NCBI GenBank assembly: GCA_030267565.1
Contig: BRXU01000025.1
Location: 851,501-915,500 of the forward strand
Direction: 5' to 3'
Origin: Pleodorina starrii
Taxonomy: Eukaryota; Chlorophyta; Chlorophyceae; Chlamydomonadales; Volvocaceae
Length of the DNA: 64,000 nt
Shown here: positions 32,792-44,004 of the stretch, in pieces
Layout: each line of letters opens with the position of its first letter
How positions within the stretch are numbered: the stretch's first letter is position 1
Position numbers and translations under genes: made by a program
Notes under the pieces: generated by a model
The model's input: only the letters and a program-made list of their open reading frames with translations
Databases searched by the model: none
Told to the model about the DNA's origin: nothing

Positions 32792-35700
32792 TCACAAGTT
32801 ACAAGCACACAAAACCACACGGCTTCGGTGCTCGCCATGGTAGAGATGAGATGTATAGGAGGGGATTGGGGTTGCAAACACGGGCGAGTGGATTGCAGGG
32901 AACCGCCAGGGCCCCCACCCCACCCCCCACACACCCCTCACCCACACACCCCTCGTCACCCACCGATCCTCATTCATTCTGAGCTCACGTCCCTCCTCCG
33001 TGTATTGGAACCGGCGAACCATGCGCTCGCACACCGCCGCCACCAGCCCGCATGCCACCGCCGTAAGAGCAAGCGCCGCTGCCGCCGCCGCCGCCGCAGG
33101 CGGCTGCGCCGCCAGCAGCAACGGCGCCGCCGATGACGCCGTCGTCGTCGTCGCCGCTGCCGCAGCCGACGACGACGCGGCGGCGGCGGCGGCGGCGACG
33201 CCCGCCGCCGCCGCCACCGCCGCGAGGCCCGCCAGGCGAGCGACGGCGGCGAGTCGTTGGAAGTTGGCCAGGGCTCCGGAGCAGGCGCTGCATGAGCGCA
33301 CGTGGGAGTGGTACCTGCGCATCCGGAGCGAGTACGACATGTACGAATACTACATATTGCGGCCTACGTGTGCAGGGTTGGGCATTTAGGTATATGTAGC
33401 CCCAAGCCCCACGCCCACCTGTCGAGAACCCGCTCCCGAGGCAGCGGGTCATCGGAGCTGGCGGCGCCGCCGAAGACAGCTGCCGCTGCCGCCGCCGCGG
33501 TGGCTGTCGTACAGCCCCCGCCGGCGGGCAGCGCCCAGGGCCTCGACTCGCCGGTGTCGTCCAACCAGCGCCTGGAGCCAGAGAGGACCCAGATACACCA
33601 ACCACATACCGGTACCGGTACACGCACACATGTAATTTGTAATACGGGTAGGTTGCCCTATTATGCCCACGTCCCTATTATGCCCAAACATTTTTTCCTG
33701 TCGCGACCATGCAAGTATAATTCCCTGGAAAAATCATACAAGCGTACAATTGTACGGTCTACATGCAAGATTTTTTCTACGACACATGTATGCTGTCTAG
33801 TCACAGTTTGTGACATTTCAGTCTGCTCGGAGGTTTTATGCCGTTGCAAATGCAAAGGGCGGGAGCGGCTGCGGGGCCGTAGAGAGCGGTTCTCAATTTT
33901 ACAGAGTCCCTTTGATAGTATTCAATAGGATAAGTAAGATGGTTAAGACTAGAAGCACTTACGGACAAGCAAATAAAATTCTTGACACCCGACCCGGCGT
34001 GTGCACGGTGTTGGCGTGTGCACGGTGAGACCCGTGGGGTGATGGGGAACGTTGGCCTGCGCAGGCAGGATAGCCAACGCTATAATGTTGAAGTTCGCGT
34101 TTCAGGCTGAGTGTGAGCTACATTAGGATAGTTATAGGACCTTGGCAGGTTGCGCGCGACGTTTTGGCGGTGTTTCCGTACCGTTCTGCACTCGCGGGCA
34201 TAATAGGGACAACTGCCGAGCGCAAGGGCAAACATACCCCTCACCGCGTTCATTACCTGACAGCATGCTACCATGTCCATTTGCAGCTGAACGGTTTGGG
34301 ATATGTCCAGTACGTATGTAAGAAGCTTCCGTAATTGTTTGGGCATTTGTCGAGTACGTCGACCAATTTCAGAGACGATTGCAACGCTCGGATGGGCATA
34401 ATTGGGCAACCTACCCGTATATATGATTAGCGTGCACGGCAGCACGGCACGGCAACTGAATGCGAATTCGAGGAAATGTACAGACGATGCCTTCGAGTAC
34501 GACAACATTTGTTTTTTGTCGTACGGTATATGTGTCGTACCTGAACTGCACCACGAAGCGATCGGCCGGCGCCGGCATCACGTAGAGGCCGCGCCAGTCA
34601 CCGCCGGCGGTTACAGAGGCGGCGGAGGAGGAGGCGGGGGAGGAGGGAGGTGCGGCTGCGCCGGCGTCGCCGGCGGCAGGTTTGTCGTCGTCTTCCGCTG
34701 CTGCGCCTGTTGTACTGGCCCCGTGCTGCCGCCGTGCCGTCCACTGCCGTACCTCCGCCGCGGCAGCCTCCTCCTGACATGCCATCAGTCTGGCGCGGGC
34801 CATGGCCGCCTCTTGATCTCTGAGCAGATCAATATCCTGTTGGTCCGTTGTTGCGGTTAGTTAGTTGGGTGGTTAGTTCGTTGGTTGTCCGGCAGGCGGG
34901 ATCAGCTAACCCACCCAAACGTGAGGAATTTGCCAACAGGACGTGCCGTCCCCCACCTCCCCGTTGCTCCCAGGCTGCAGCACTTCTCCTGTGTCTCCCA
35001 CCCTTCGGGTTCCAACCCCGCCGGCGGGCAACGAACCCATCACGTGCAATATTTACGTAAAATCCAAATCCCCCCCAGGGAACCATACGACAGGATGCAA
35101 ACATATAAAAAAATAAGAAAAACAGGAAAACAGAAAACAAAAGGGGGATTTTCCGTAGCCGGCATCCGACGGGGCTTTCGGGACGACTTCCCTCCACAAG
35201 GCCAGCCCCCGGCCTTCTCGCACGAATCGTCGTAGGTACGACAATCGTACAGATGTCGTACCTGGTCCAGTACGGCCATCCTCGGCAGGTGCTTGGCCCA
35301 GCGCGGTTGCAGCGCCGCCAGCCAGCCGGTGGCGAAGTTGCGGGGCAGACGGGCGATCATGCGGGACCTGCGTGGGGAGTGGGCCGGTGGCCGGGATGCG
35401 GAGGGGCGCGGGATGCGGGATGCGGAGCGAGCGGGGTGCGGGATGCGGAGGGGCGCGGGATGCGGGATGCGGAGGGGCGCGGGATGCGGAGGGGCGCGGG
35501 GTGCGGAGGGGCGCGGGGTGCGGGATGCGGAGGGGCGCGGGGTGCGGGATGCGGAGGGGCGCGGGGTGCTGGGTGAGGGGCGAGCGGGAATGCGGAGTGG
35601 TGCGGGGTGCGGAGGGCTGCGGAATGCAGTCTATTGCGATTCATTCAGGATGCGGGGTCCTCGAGACGCCAGGTGACAGGTCAGAGCATTTGCATACGTG

Positions 35701-38271
35701 TTGTACAGCACAGTACAGCCCACAAGCCGTCGCTACAGTACAGTACAGCACGGCCTGGTTGCAGTACAGCATGCTGCCGTACCGTACGACATACCTGCCC
35801 CGCCCCAGCGGCACGCAGTACAGCACCAGCCCCGCCTGTCCCTTCCCCGGCAGACTGAACCGCATGGACACCAGGCAGGGGGCCCGGAACTCCAAATCCG
35901 ACCAGGCGCCCGGCTGGAAAGTGGGGCCCGGGGCGGCGGCGGCAGCGGCGGCGGCGGAGGAGGTGGCGGCAGCGGCGGCGGCGGAGGAGGGCGAGGTGGA
36001 GGAGGGCGAGGGCGAAGCTGGGGGCGGAAGCGTCTTGACACCTCGGAACCTGTAGCGGGCCAAGAAGGGACCAGAGTATGTCCTCGTCGTATGAGGCAGT
36101 ATGGAGCAGGGACCAGGGAGGTCATGTATGGAACCGGAGTATGCAGCGGCCAAGGAGGGAGGGGTTGGGGGTTGGGGTTGGGGGTGGGATTGGGGGGGGG
36201 GGGCAAGGCACTGTCCGAACGCCCTCCCCGCCCTTGAGGCCACGTGACATCACAATCGTACTACGGCACTCTTTCCGTACAGCCGCGCACCTGCCCACGA
36301 AGCCGCCGGGTCCTGCACTGGAGATCTGGAGCTCCAGGGGGGGAGCCGCGTGGCGGTCCAGCCCTTGTCCCGTGCCGTCGTGCGCAAAGGCCACGTGCGA
36401 GGGGTCGACCACGTTCTCGACCTGAGACGGGCAAACCGCCAACCGTCAACCGTCGGCAATCAACCGAAAACGGTCAGCGGGGTTGCGAGGACATGCAGTC
36501 ACGTACTGAATGTGACATGGGCTGGCCAACCAGGGTTTCGGAGGAATTCTATAAGCTCCCCCCGATACGTATACGGACACGGATACGGACAGGATACGGA
36601 TACGGTAGATACGGATACGGATTCCCCAAGTCAGGGTGGGGGATCGGGCCTGTGACGGAAACTGGCTCTGCCGCAGGAACCTAGCTCCGCTGGCGGCCCT
36701 AAGGCCCCTTCGACCCCTTCGTCTCCTACGCCCTACGCCCGGCCGGAAGTGGGTTGCTTGGATGGGAGCAGCGCGGCAGATGGGGGCTATCTCTGCATCT
36801 CCTTTATCTCAACTTATCTTTTTCTCTGTTGATGTAATCTGCCCTCCCAAGTGATGGAGAGAAGTGGACGGCGGGCTCACTGCGACTGAGTACAGGCTAC
36901 CGTAGGTGTGCTCGCTCACCATGGTTTCCCAATCGTACGGAAAGTCCCGCGTGAAAACGTCCACCAGCGCCCAATCCTCTCCTCGGCGACGCCCTGTACG
37001 GCACATTAAAGGCAATAGTACGGCAACTGCCCACATGCATGCCCACATCCGTCGATCGTTCGTACCGCAGTCGCTGGCTCAGACCCCCCCCCGGTGGAGT
37101 GGCGACTCACCAATCTCCGCAAAGTCCAGCGGAATCAGCGACTCGTCCGGAATACGACCCGTACTGCTGCCGTACCATACCCACACCATGCCCTGCGCGA
37201 CCGCCGTGGGGTACGCCCGACCCGAGCAGGCGCGGGGGAGTCGACGCCTCGTCCCCGCCGCCGTCGCCGCCCGAGCCCCGCCACCGCCGCCGCCGCCACC
37301 GCTGCCGCCGCCGCCGCCCTCAGCCATGCTTTCTTCGCCGCCGGCTGCCGCCGCCTCCGCCGCAGTCGCCGCTGCCGCCGCCGCCGCGGGAGGGTATCCC
37401 GGCGGCAGCATCTGCGGCAGTCGAACGCAGGAACCCTCGGCATCGAACTGCCATCCGTGGTAGGCGCACTCGAGCAGGATGGTGGGTCCATCTGAAGACG
37501 AGGTCGAGGATGAAGATGAAGGGGGCGTGGCAGGGCCGCGCAGGGCGGCGCCTGTGGCGGAGATGCTGTCAGCGCCGCTGGTGCCGTTGGGGGAGCGGAA
37601 GAGGCGGCCGCGGCTCAGCGGTGCGCGGCGGTGCGGGCACTCATCGGCCATGCAGGCCCAGCGGCCGTTGCCCTGGTACCTGGATGGGGAAGGGGGTTGA
37701 AAGGAGGGTTGTGAGAAAGAGTGAGGTGCGGGCAAGTGAGGAGGGAAGGATGGATGTTCGGTACCGTGGAGTACTGCTCGTCCATGCTGTTTGTTTGCTG
37801 TGCCGTACGCAGTACGGGTTGGTGGATCATTGCGTTGGTGCAAAACGGCGGATAGAAAACGCACCAGACGACCAATTTGTGATCAAACAGGGAGAAGGGA
37901 ATCGGCTCGTTGGTTGGAAGGTCCACCAGGAAGCCAACTGGGTACCACTGGTCGGCCCATGAGAATGGTTCATGTGACGCGGCTGCGTCCAGTTCGCTGC
38001 TCGTTGCTTGTTCCACAATATTCGTTGAACCACATATTTGAACCGGAATACGTTGATTCAGTCGCAAGAACCTGGTTCGCGGAGCCGGAAGCGCCCAATT
38101 TCGCCATGGCGTCAACGCCGACGGCGGCCCTGCCCGTCCAACGGGGCGTGCTTTGATGTTGTCTGTGCGTCTATGGGCTAAGTTGTGCCGTTGAAGGCAG
38201 TTTGATGGCGATGAGCACTTTGCGCGAGATACCAGGGTCATGGCTTGCGGACAAAGCCCACAGGAACTCAT
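32792..38271 (-). CDS. Rieske oxygenase, pheophorbide a oxygenase/TIC55 family
   Basis: Nine exons join in frame: 38271-37865, 37679-37111, 36993-36920, 36421-36291, 36049-35795, 35367-35262, 34836-34541, 33571-33419 and 33314 to a stop at 32792 (837 codons). A Ser/Arg/Ala-rich N-terminus (MSSCGLCPQAM) fits a plastid transit peptide. FSWADQWYPVGFLVDLP is the family's entry motif. The Rieske cluster ligands are CPH in MADECPHRRAPLS and CAYHGWQFD. Mononuclear iron ligands are in VENVVDPSHVAFAHDG (Asp and two His). DRYHSHVRSCSAC near the C-terminus is the CxxC motif of PAO, PTC52 and TIC55, followed by Ala/Leu-rich hydrophobic segments typical of plastid membrane anchoring. The family opens pheophorbide a or acts on related tetrapyrroles; the substrate here is not certain. 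The Rieske half-sites are about 54 residues apart, far more than usual. The C-terminal end is uncertain: a donor at 32988 could lead to another last exon near 32667. Confidence 0.82.
35380..35600 (+). repeat. GGATGCGGAGGGGCGCGG minisatellite in intron
   Basis: About ten imperfect copies of GGATGCGGAGGGGCGCGG and shortened forms lie in the oxygenase intron directly upstream (in transcript sense) of the exon starting at 35367. In the transcript the strand is C-rich. Confidence 0.85.
36564..36630 (+). repeat. GGATAC microsatellite in intron
   Basis: A run of ACGGATAC/GGATAC units lies in the oxygenase intron between the exons ending at 36920 and starting at 36421. No coding function is visible. 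Confidence 0.85.
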
Positions 38272-38762
38272 TGCCAGTAGAAATGGTGCACCATAAAGTA
38301 CGCTTAAACTGTGCACAGAAAGGGCCACGTTTGGTGATTTACATAAGCATTTCCGATAAAAGCGATAAATGTCCTGCTCAAAAAATCCATCTGTCGAGAC
38401 CACACTCCGCCCGCCACCTCGCGGCGTGGGCCGCGGCCCAAGTTCCGCCAAGCTAGAGTAAAGCTGGATAGCAGCCACTGCTGAAAAACCAAAACCAGTT
38501 GCGTTCTCGTTCCCATGAACCCACGGAGACTCGGGGCTCCTCGCCCTCGTTATTGTACCCGGGTTCACTCTGACCCCGATGCCTCGCACGGCGCCCAGTT
38601 CAGAGGCGGCTCCCATGAGGGAACACATCCAGGTACACCCCCAACCCCGCCCTGCCCTCCGCCCCCCGCCTCCCGTCCCGCTCCGCCCCCGCTCCGAACC
38701 CGCCAGCCACAACATCCCCCTTCCTTCCATCCACTTCGCCCACATCCTCTGGCCTCCCTGCC

Positions 38763-41700
38763 TCAAATGAGCACCGCCGCCGCCGCCGACGCCCCCGCCG
38801 CCAGCTCCTTCTCCGCGGTGCGGGTGCGGCGCAGCAGCTCGTCCGAGTCGGGTCCCGGCGGCAGTTTGGTGGCCACCCAGGGGGCGAAGGAGGAGCGCAG
38901 GAACAGCAGCAGGCCGGAGATGAGCACAGACAGGGTCTGGGGAGGGGAGGGGTTTGGGTAGGGAAGGGAAGGAGACGGGAGGGGTAGGGACGTTTGGGGA
39001 GACGGGGGAGAGGAGGGGGGAAAGAGAGGAGGGGTGGAGAGGGGGCAGGAGAGGGGAACGGGCATTTCCTTGTCAGTTCGCTTCTTGTTGTGGTTGTGGT
39101 TGTGGTTGCGGTTGCGGTTGCGGTTGCAATTTGGTTTTACAGTTCGGTCTTGATCTCGTTGCTCGGAAGAACGGCAGGGTAGGGCAGGGGCGGGATAGGG
39201 GCCCGCGGGGGGAGAAGGCGGGGCTGCGAGGAGGGCTGAATGGCGGCTGGGAAGGGGCGGGGCGACGTGAGATGGCGGCGGAGGAGGAGCCTCGCTCGGC
39301 CGCAGCCGCAGCAAAAACGCGCATCACAGCTGCACGAAGACGACGACGGCGACGACAGCGACGGCGACGATGAAGACAAGCAAACGAGCGAGGGTGGATC
39401 AGAGACGCAGTCGCCCGGGGACGGCATTGGTGTGGTGTGTGCGTGCCGCGTACGACATGCCGTACCTTGGGCTGGGAGGCCACGCGCGCAAAGATCTGCT
39501 TGACGTCGCCTGTGGGGGCAGCAAAGGAGGACAAGGAAGGCAGGACAAGGAAGCAAGCGCGCGTGTGCGTGTGTGCGTGTGTGTGTGTGTGTGTCTCAGC
39601 ATTGCGGGAGATATGATGACAGAAGCAAAAACCCCAAGCCCCCATCTCGATGTGTGACCCGCGGGTCGGTCGGCCAACCCCACATTCCCCACATGCCGAT
39701 GCAGAAGTCCAACTGGCCACCCACCCAGCTACGCCACCCACCTAGCCAGTAGCCACCCACCCAGTCACCCCCCCCCCATACACACACACGCACACCAGCC
39801 TTTACCCCCGACACACACACACAACAAACACAAGCACAATCCACCCACCCCACCCACCCGCAGTCTTGCAGCTGGTCAGGAGGTGCTGCAGGAAGATGCG
39901 CCACGTCAGCAGCTGTTTGGCGCTCTGGTCGGACCAGTCAACCACCTGCAACGGTCGACGGTTGGAGGTTGTAGTCGACCCTGCAACTGTATTGGTTGGG
40001 CGCTGTATCCCCATCCCGCATCCCCTCCCCTCCCCTCTCCCACTCCTAAGGGCCCTCAAACCGAAACGATGAGCGGTTCAATACCCATATTCGACTGTTA
40101 TTTGCCTCTTGCCCAAAAGAACCCAAAAGGATACACTCCTTTTATAACACTCTTAAAAAAACACTCTTTATCGAAACACATTCAGCAGCCCCAGCAGGAC
40201 ACAACCAGAAGACACGGGGGTCTCGGGCGCATGGTACGGAACTCGTACAGGATCTTGTGCTGCCGTACCTTGAGCCACGACAGCGACATCGCGAAGCGCG
40301 CCACCAGCAGCGCCGCGAGCTTGGCCAGGTGGGTCAGCTGCCGTACATCCATGGACTGCCGTACCATGCCGTATGGTGCCGCCAGCCACGGTACAGAACC
40401 AAATGGGCGAAGACGGTGAAGCCGCAGGTATGGGGGAGGGTGACGTGTGTGGATGTGTGTGTGACCACAATGAGTCAGGTGCCCCATCCCCCATCCCCCA
40501 GAAGTAGCAGTAACCAGCCGCCACAACCCCTCCGAACCACCGGCGAAGGCCAATCCTACCTTCCACATAAGGCCAAGACCCGCCAAACCCACCCATTCGT
40601 ACTCCTCAAGTCCCGCGACCCCCCGGGGCCCAGCCCCCCCACCCAACCCCACCCGATCCCACCACCCGACCCCCTTGCACGTAAGGGCCCCCCACTCCCA
40701 CTCTCCCGCCCACACACACAGCCACACCGCCCTATGAATCCTATCAATCCTATCAATCCTATCCATTCCAACTACCCTACCCACCAAATGCACCCACCCC
40801 AGGTCCCACCCACCTCAACCTCCTTGAGCTTGTCCCACAGGCAGTACTGCATCGTCACGCGGTGCGCGCGACCCACCGACCCGCCACCGCCGCCGCCGCC
40901 GCCACCCTCGCCGCCGCCACAGCCGCCACACAGCCGCAGCGCCAGGAACGCATAGTAGGGGTTCCAGGCCTTCTCACCCAGGCAGCAGTCCACAAGCACC
41001 CGCACGATCTCCCGCCGTTGGTCGCCCTGTGTGGCAGGTGGGGGCAAAGGCCGAGAAGGGGGGGGGAGAACTCGGAAGGGTGCTGCGGCGGTGCTGGCTC
41101 GGCAAGAAACAGCCCAGTCCATTCAAGGGACGGTCAAGGGTGCTGGACCGACCCATGGGTCGCCGCCCTAGGTGCTGGACCGACACATGGGTCAACACCC
41201 ATGCTGCTAGAGCTAGACCGACCCATGGGTCGCCGCCCTAGGTGCTAGAGCTAGACCGACCCATGGGTCGCCGCCCTAGGTGCTGGACCGACCCATGGGT
41301 CGCCGCCCTAGGTGCTAGAGCTAGACCGACCCATGGGTCGCCGCCCTAGGTGCTGGACCGACCCAAGGGTCACCACCCTAGATGCTGGACCGACCCATGG
41401 GTCACCACCCTAGGTGCTGGACCAACCCATGGGTCGCCGCCCTAGGTGCTGGACCGACCCATGGGTCGCCGCCCTAGGTGCTGGACCGACCCATGGGTCA
41501 CCACCCTAGGTGCTGGACCGACCCATGGGTCGCCGCCCTAGGTGCTGGACCGACCCATGGGTCGCCGCCCTAGGTGCTGGACCGACCCATGGGTCACCAC
41601 CCTAGGTGCTGGACCGACCCATGGGTCGCCGCCCTAGGTGCTGGACCGACCCATGGGTCGCCGCCCTAGGTGCTGGACCGACCCATGGGTCGCCGCCCTA

Positions 41701-43973
41701 GGTGCTGGACCGACCCATGGGTCACCACCCTAGGTGCTAGAGCTAGACCGACCCATGGGTCGCCGCCCTAGGTGCTGGACCGATCCGTAGGTCACCGCTG
41801 CAAGGGGTCCTAGCGGCTCCAGTGGCAGCACAATACTTTAGCGTCAACACGACACACCACCCCCCACCTTGAGAGGCAATCGCAGCAGCTTCTCGTGGGC
41901 CTCCGCACAGTCCTGGGCAGCACCGTTGCCAGTTGGGGGGGGGAGGAGGAGGGGAGAGGGCGGCAGTATTAAAGACGAATCCGCATGGAAGGGACGGAGG
42001 CGACAGGGTAGGGTGTATAGCCTGTCGTACTGCAGCGCTGTACCGTAATACCCACCCATCGGTATGTGTTGGGGCGGCCCCCCCCCACCCCGTCGGCGCC
42101 AACCGAGATTACGAGAGCCGCCACCCCACTGCCCAAAACACACACAGCCGCCGTCCATCCGTCCCTCCTTTTCAGTGCGGTTCCACTTCCTTACCATCCC
42201 CCTTCCCGCCCCCCCTGTCGTGTCGCAACCCAGAAATGAACCACATGCCCCACCTCCGATCCCATAATGGCCACAAACACCGCCCGGCGCGCGTCCGTGT
42301 TCATCCGCTGCGCCGCCGCCAGCTGCAGAAGCTTGGCATTACTAGCGGCCGCCGCCGCCCCCGCCGCCGCGGCGGTGCCAGAGGCTCCGCTGCCGCCGCC
42401 ACCGTCCCCCGCCGCCGCCAGCATCAACGGATCGTCCAGCGCCTCCCCCGCCACCGGCATCCACCACATGCCTGCGTTTGCGGTTGTTAGTTGGGCGTTA
42501 GTCGTTAGGACGGTTGCGGCGGTTGGAGACGGTTGCGGGGCCACGTGTGGAGCCCAAACCCCGCATCAGCGTCACCATAGTTAACTGTTTGCGGTATTCT
42601 CGCCTTCTACCAAACTTCCATCATCACCTCGCCCAACGCACCCTTCCTGTCGTCGTTCCTTTCCCACCACCACCACCATTACCACCACCACCACCACCAC
42701 CACCTCCTCAACCTTGTCTTCATCTCCGCTGCGGTATCTTCTTTTTACTCCCCAACCACTCCGGGCCTCTCCCCCTCCCTCCAGGCCCGGCCCAACGCAC
42801 CCTTCTTGTTTGGCGCCAGCAGCTTCGGCCAGGTCAACCCCCGCAGACACACCTCCTCCACCCCGATCTGCTGCAGCCACTTGGCAACCGACGGCTGTAG
42901 CACCGCCAGCGCGCCGCCGCGGCGGCCGGCGCCGGCGGCGCCGCCGGCGGCGGCGCCGCCACCGGCCTTGCCCTTGCGCGTGGCGGTGCCGCCGAGGACG
43001 ACATTGGGCGCCGCCGCCGCCGCCGCCGCGGCGGCGGCGCCGCCGGCTGCTGACGTCTTGTTGTTCTTGATGTCGATGATTAGGTCCAGCATCAGCTGCG
43101 CTCGCCGGCTGAGTTGGCCTGAAGAGGTGGGGTCGAGTTGGGTCGAGTTGGGGTGAGGTTGAGTTGGGGTGAGGTCGAGTTGGGAAAAAGGAAACAAACG
43201 AAACACACAGCGCACAGCGGAGGGGTTTACGGACGGTGGCGACATTGGCGAATACGAAACCCACGGCCGGCCCGGCAACCAGTATCGCATGGGACATGGG
43301 ACAAAACCCTTTAAAACCTCTTAAAACCTCTAAAACCTCTAAAACCTCTGAAACTTCTGAAACCCTAAAACCCGCAGCTGCAGCTGCTGCGCTGCCTCAC
43401 CGTCTTTGCCCAGCTGTGCGGCCCGTTGGTGCACCCCCAGCACAAAGTCCTTCATGAGGGCGGGCTCGGCGTTGCGTAGCTGAAGACCCACCTGCGGAGG
43501 GCAACATCATTGGGGGGGGGGGCAGCGGCATCATTATTAGCATGATGGGGCGGAGGCATCATCATCATCAACGGGCGGCAGTCAATCGCCCCTTGCGTCA
43601 GAATGTAACAATGTCAGGACGTCAGGGCGTCACCACGCATTTGCAAAATTGCACGCCGCATGCCAGTCAGTCAGTCAGTCAGTCACCCAGGCATCGCGCC
43701 ATGCAAGTTGCAAACCCACGTTGCCTACATTGCGTATGTGTATGTGTATGCGGGTGGTGGCGGCAAACTGCAGTACAGTGCAGTACAGTATGACAGTACG
43801 GTGCACGTACAGCGTTGAGTAGCGTGACCATGGCCGACACATCTGCCTCCTGGAATCTGTCCTTGAGGGCGGCCATCAGGCTGTAGCACAGCCCGGGTCC
43901 CACCAATCCGGCGCTGTAGCAGTAGGCGAGCAGCGTGACCAGATTGGCCTGGGCCAGACTGCAGGAACAACAA

Positions 43974-44004
<31 letters not shown>

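Noticed and set aside
42581..43297. A 238-codon minus-strand frame overlapping NOM1 exons in another frame
   Set aside because: The NOM1 frame in the same region carries family motifs and consistent splice sites; this one is its shadow.
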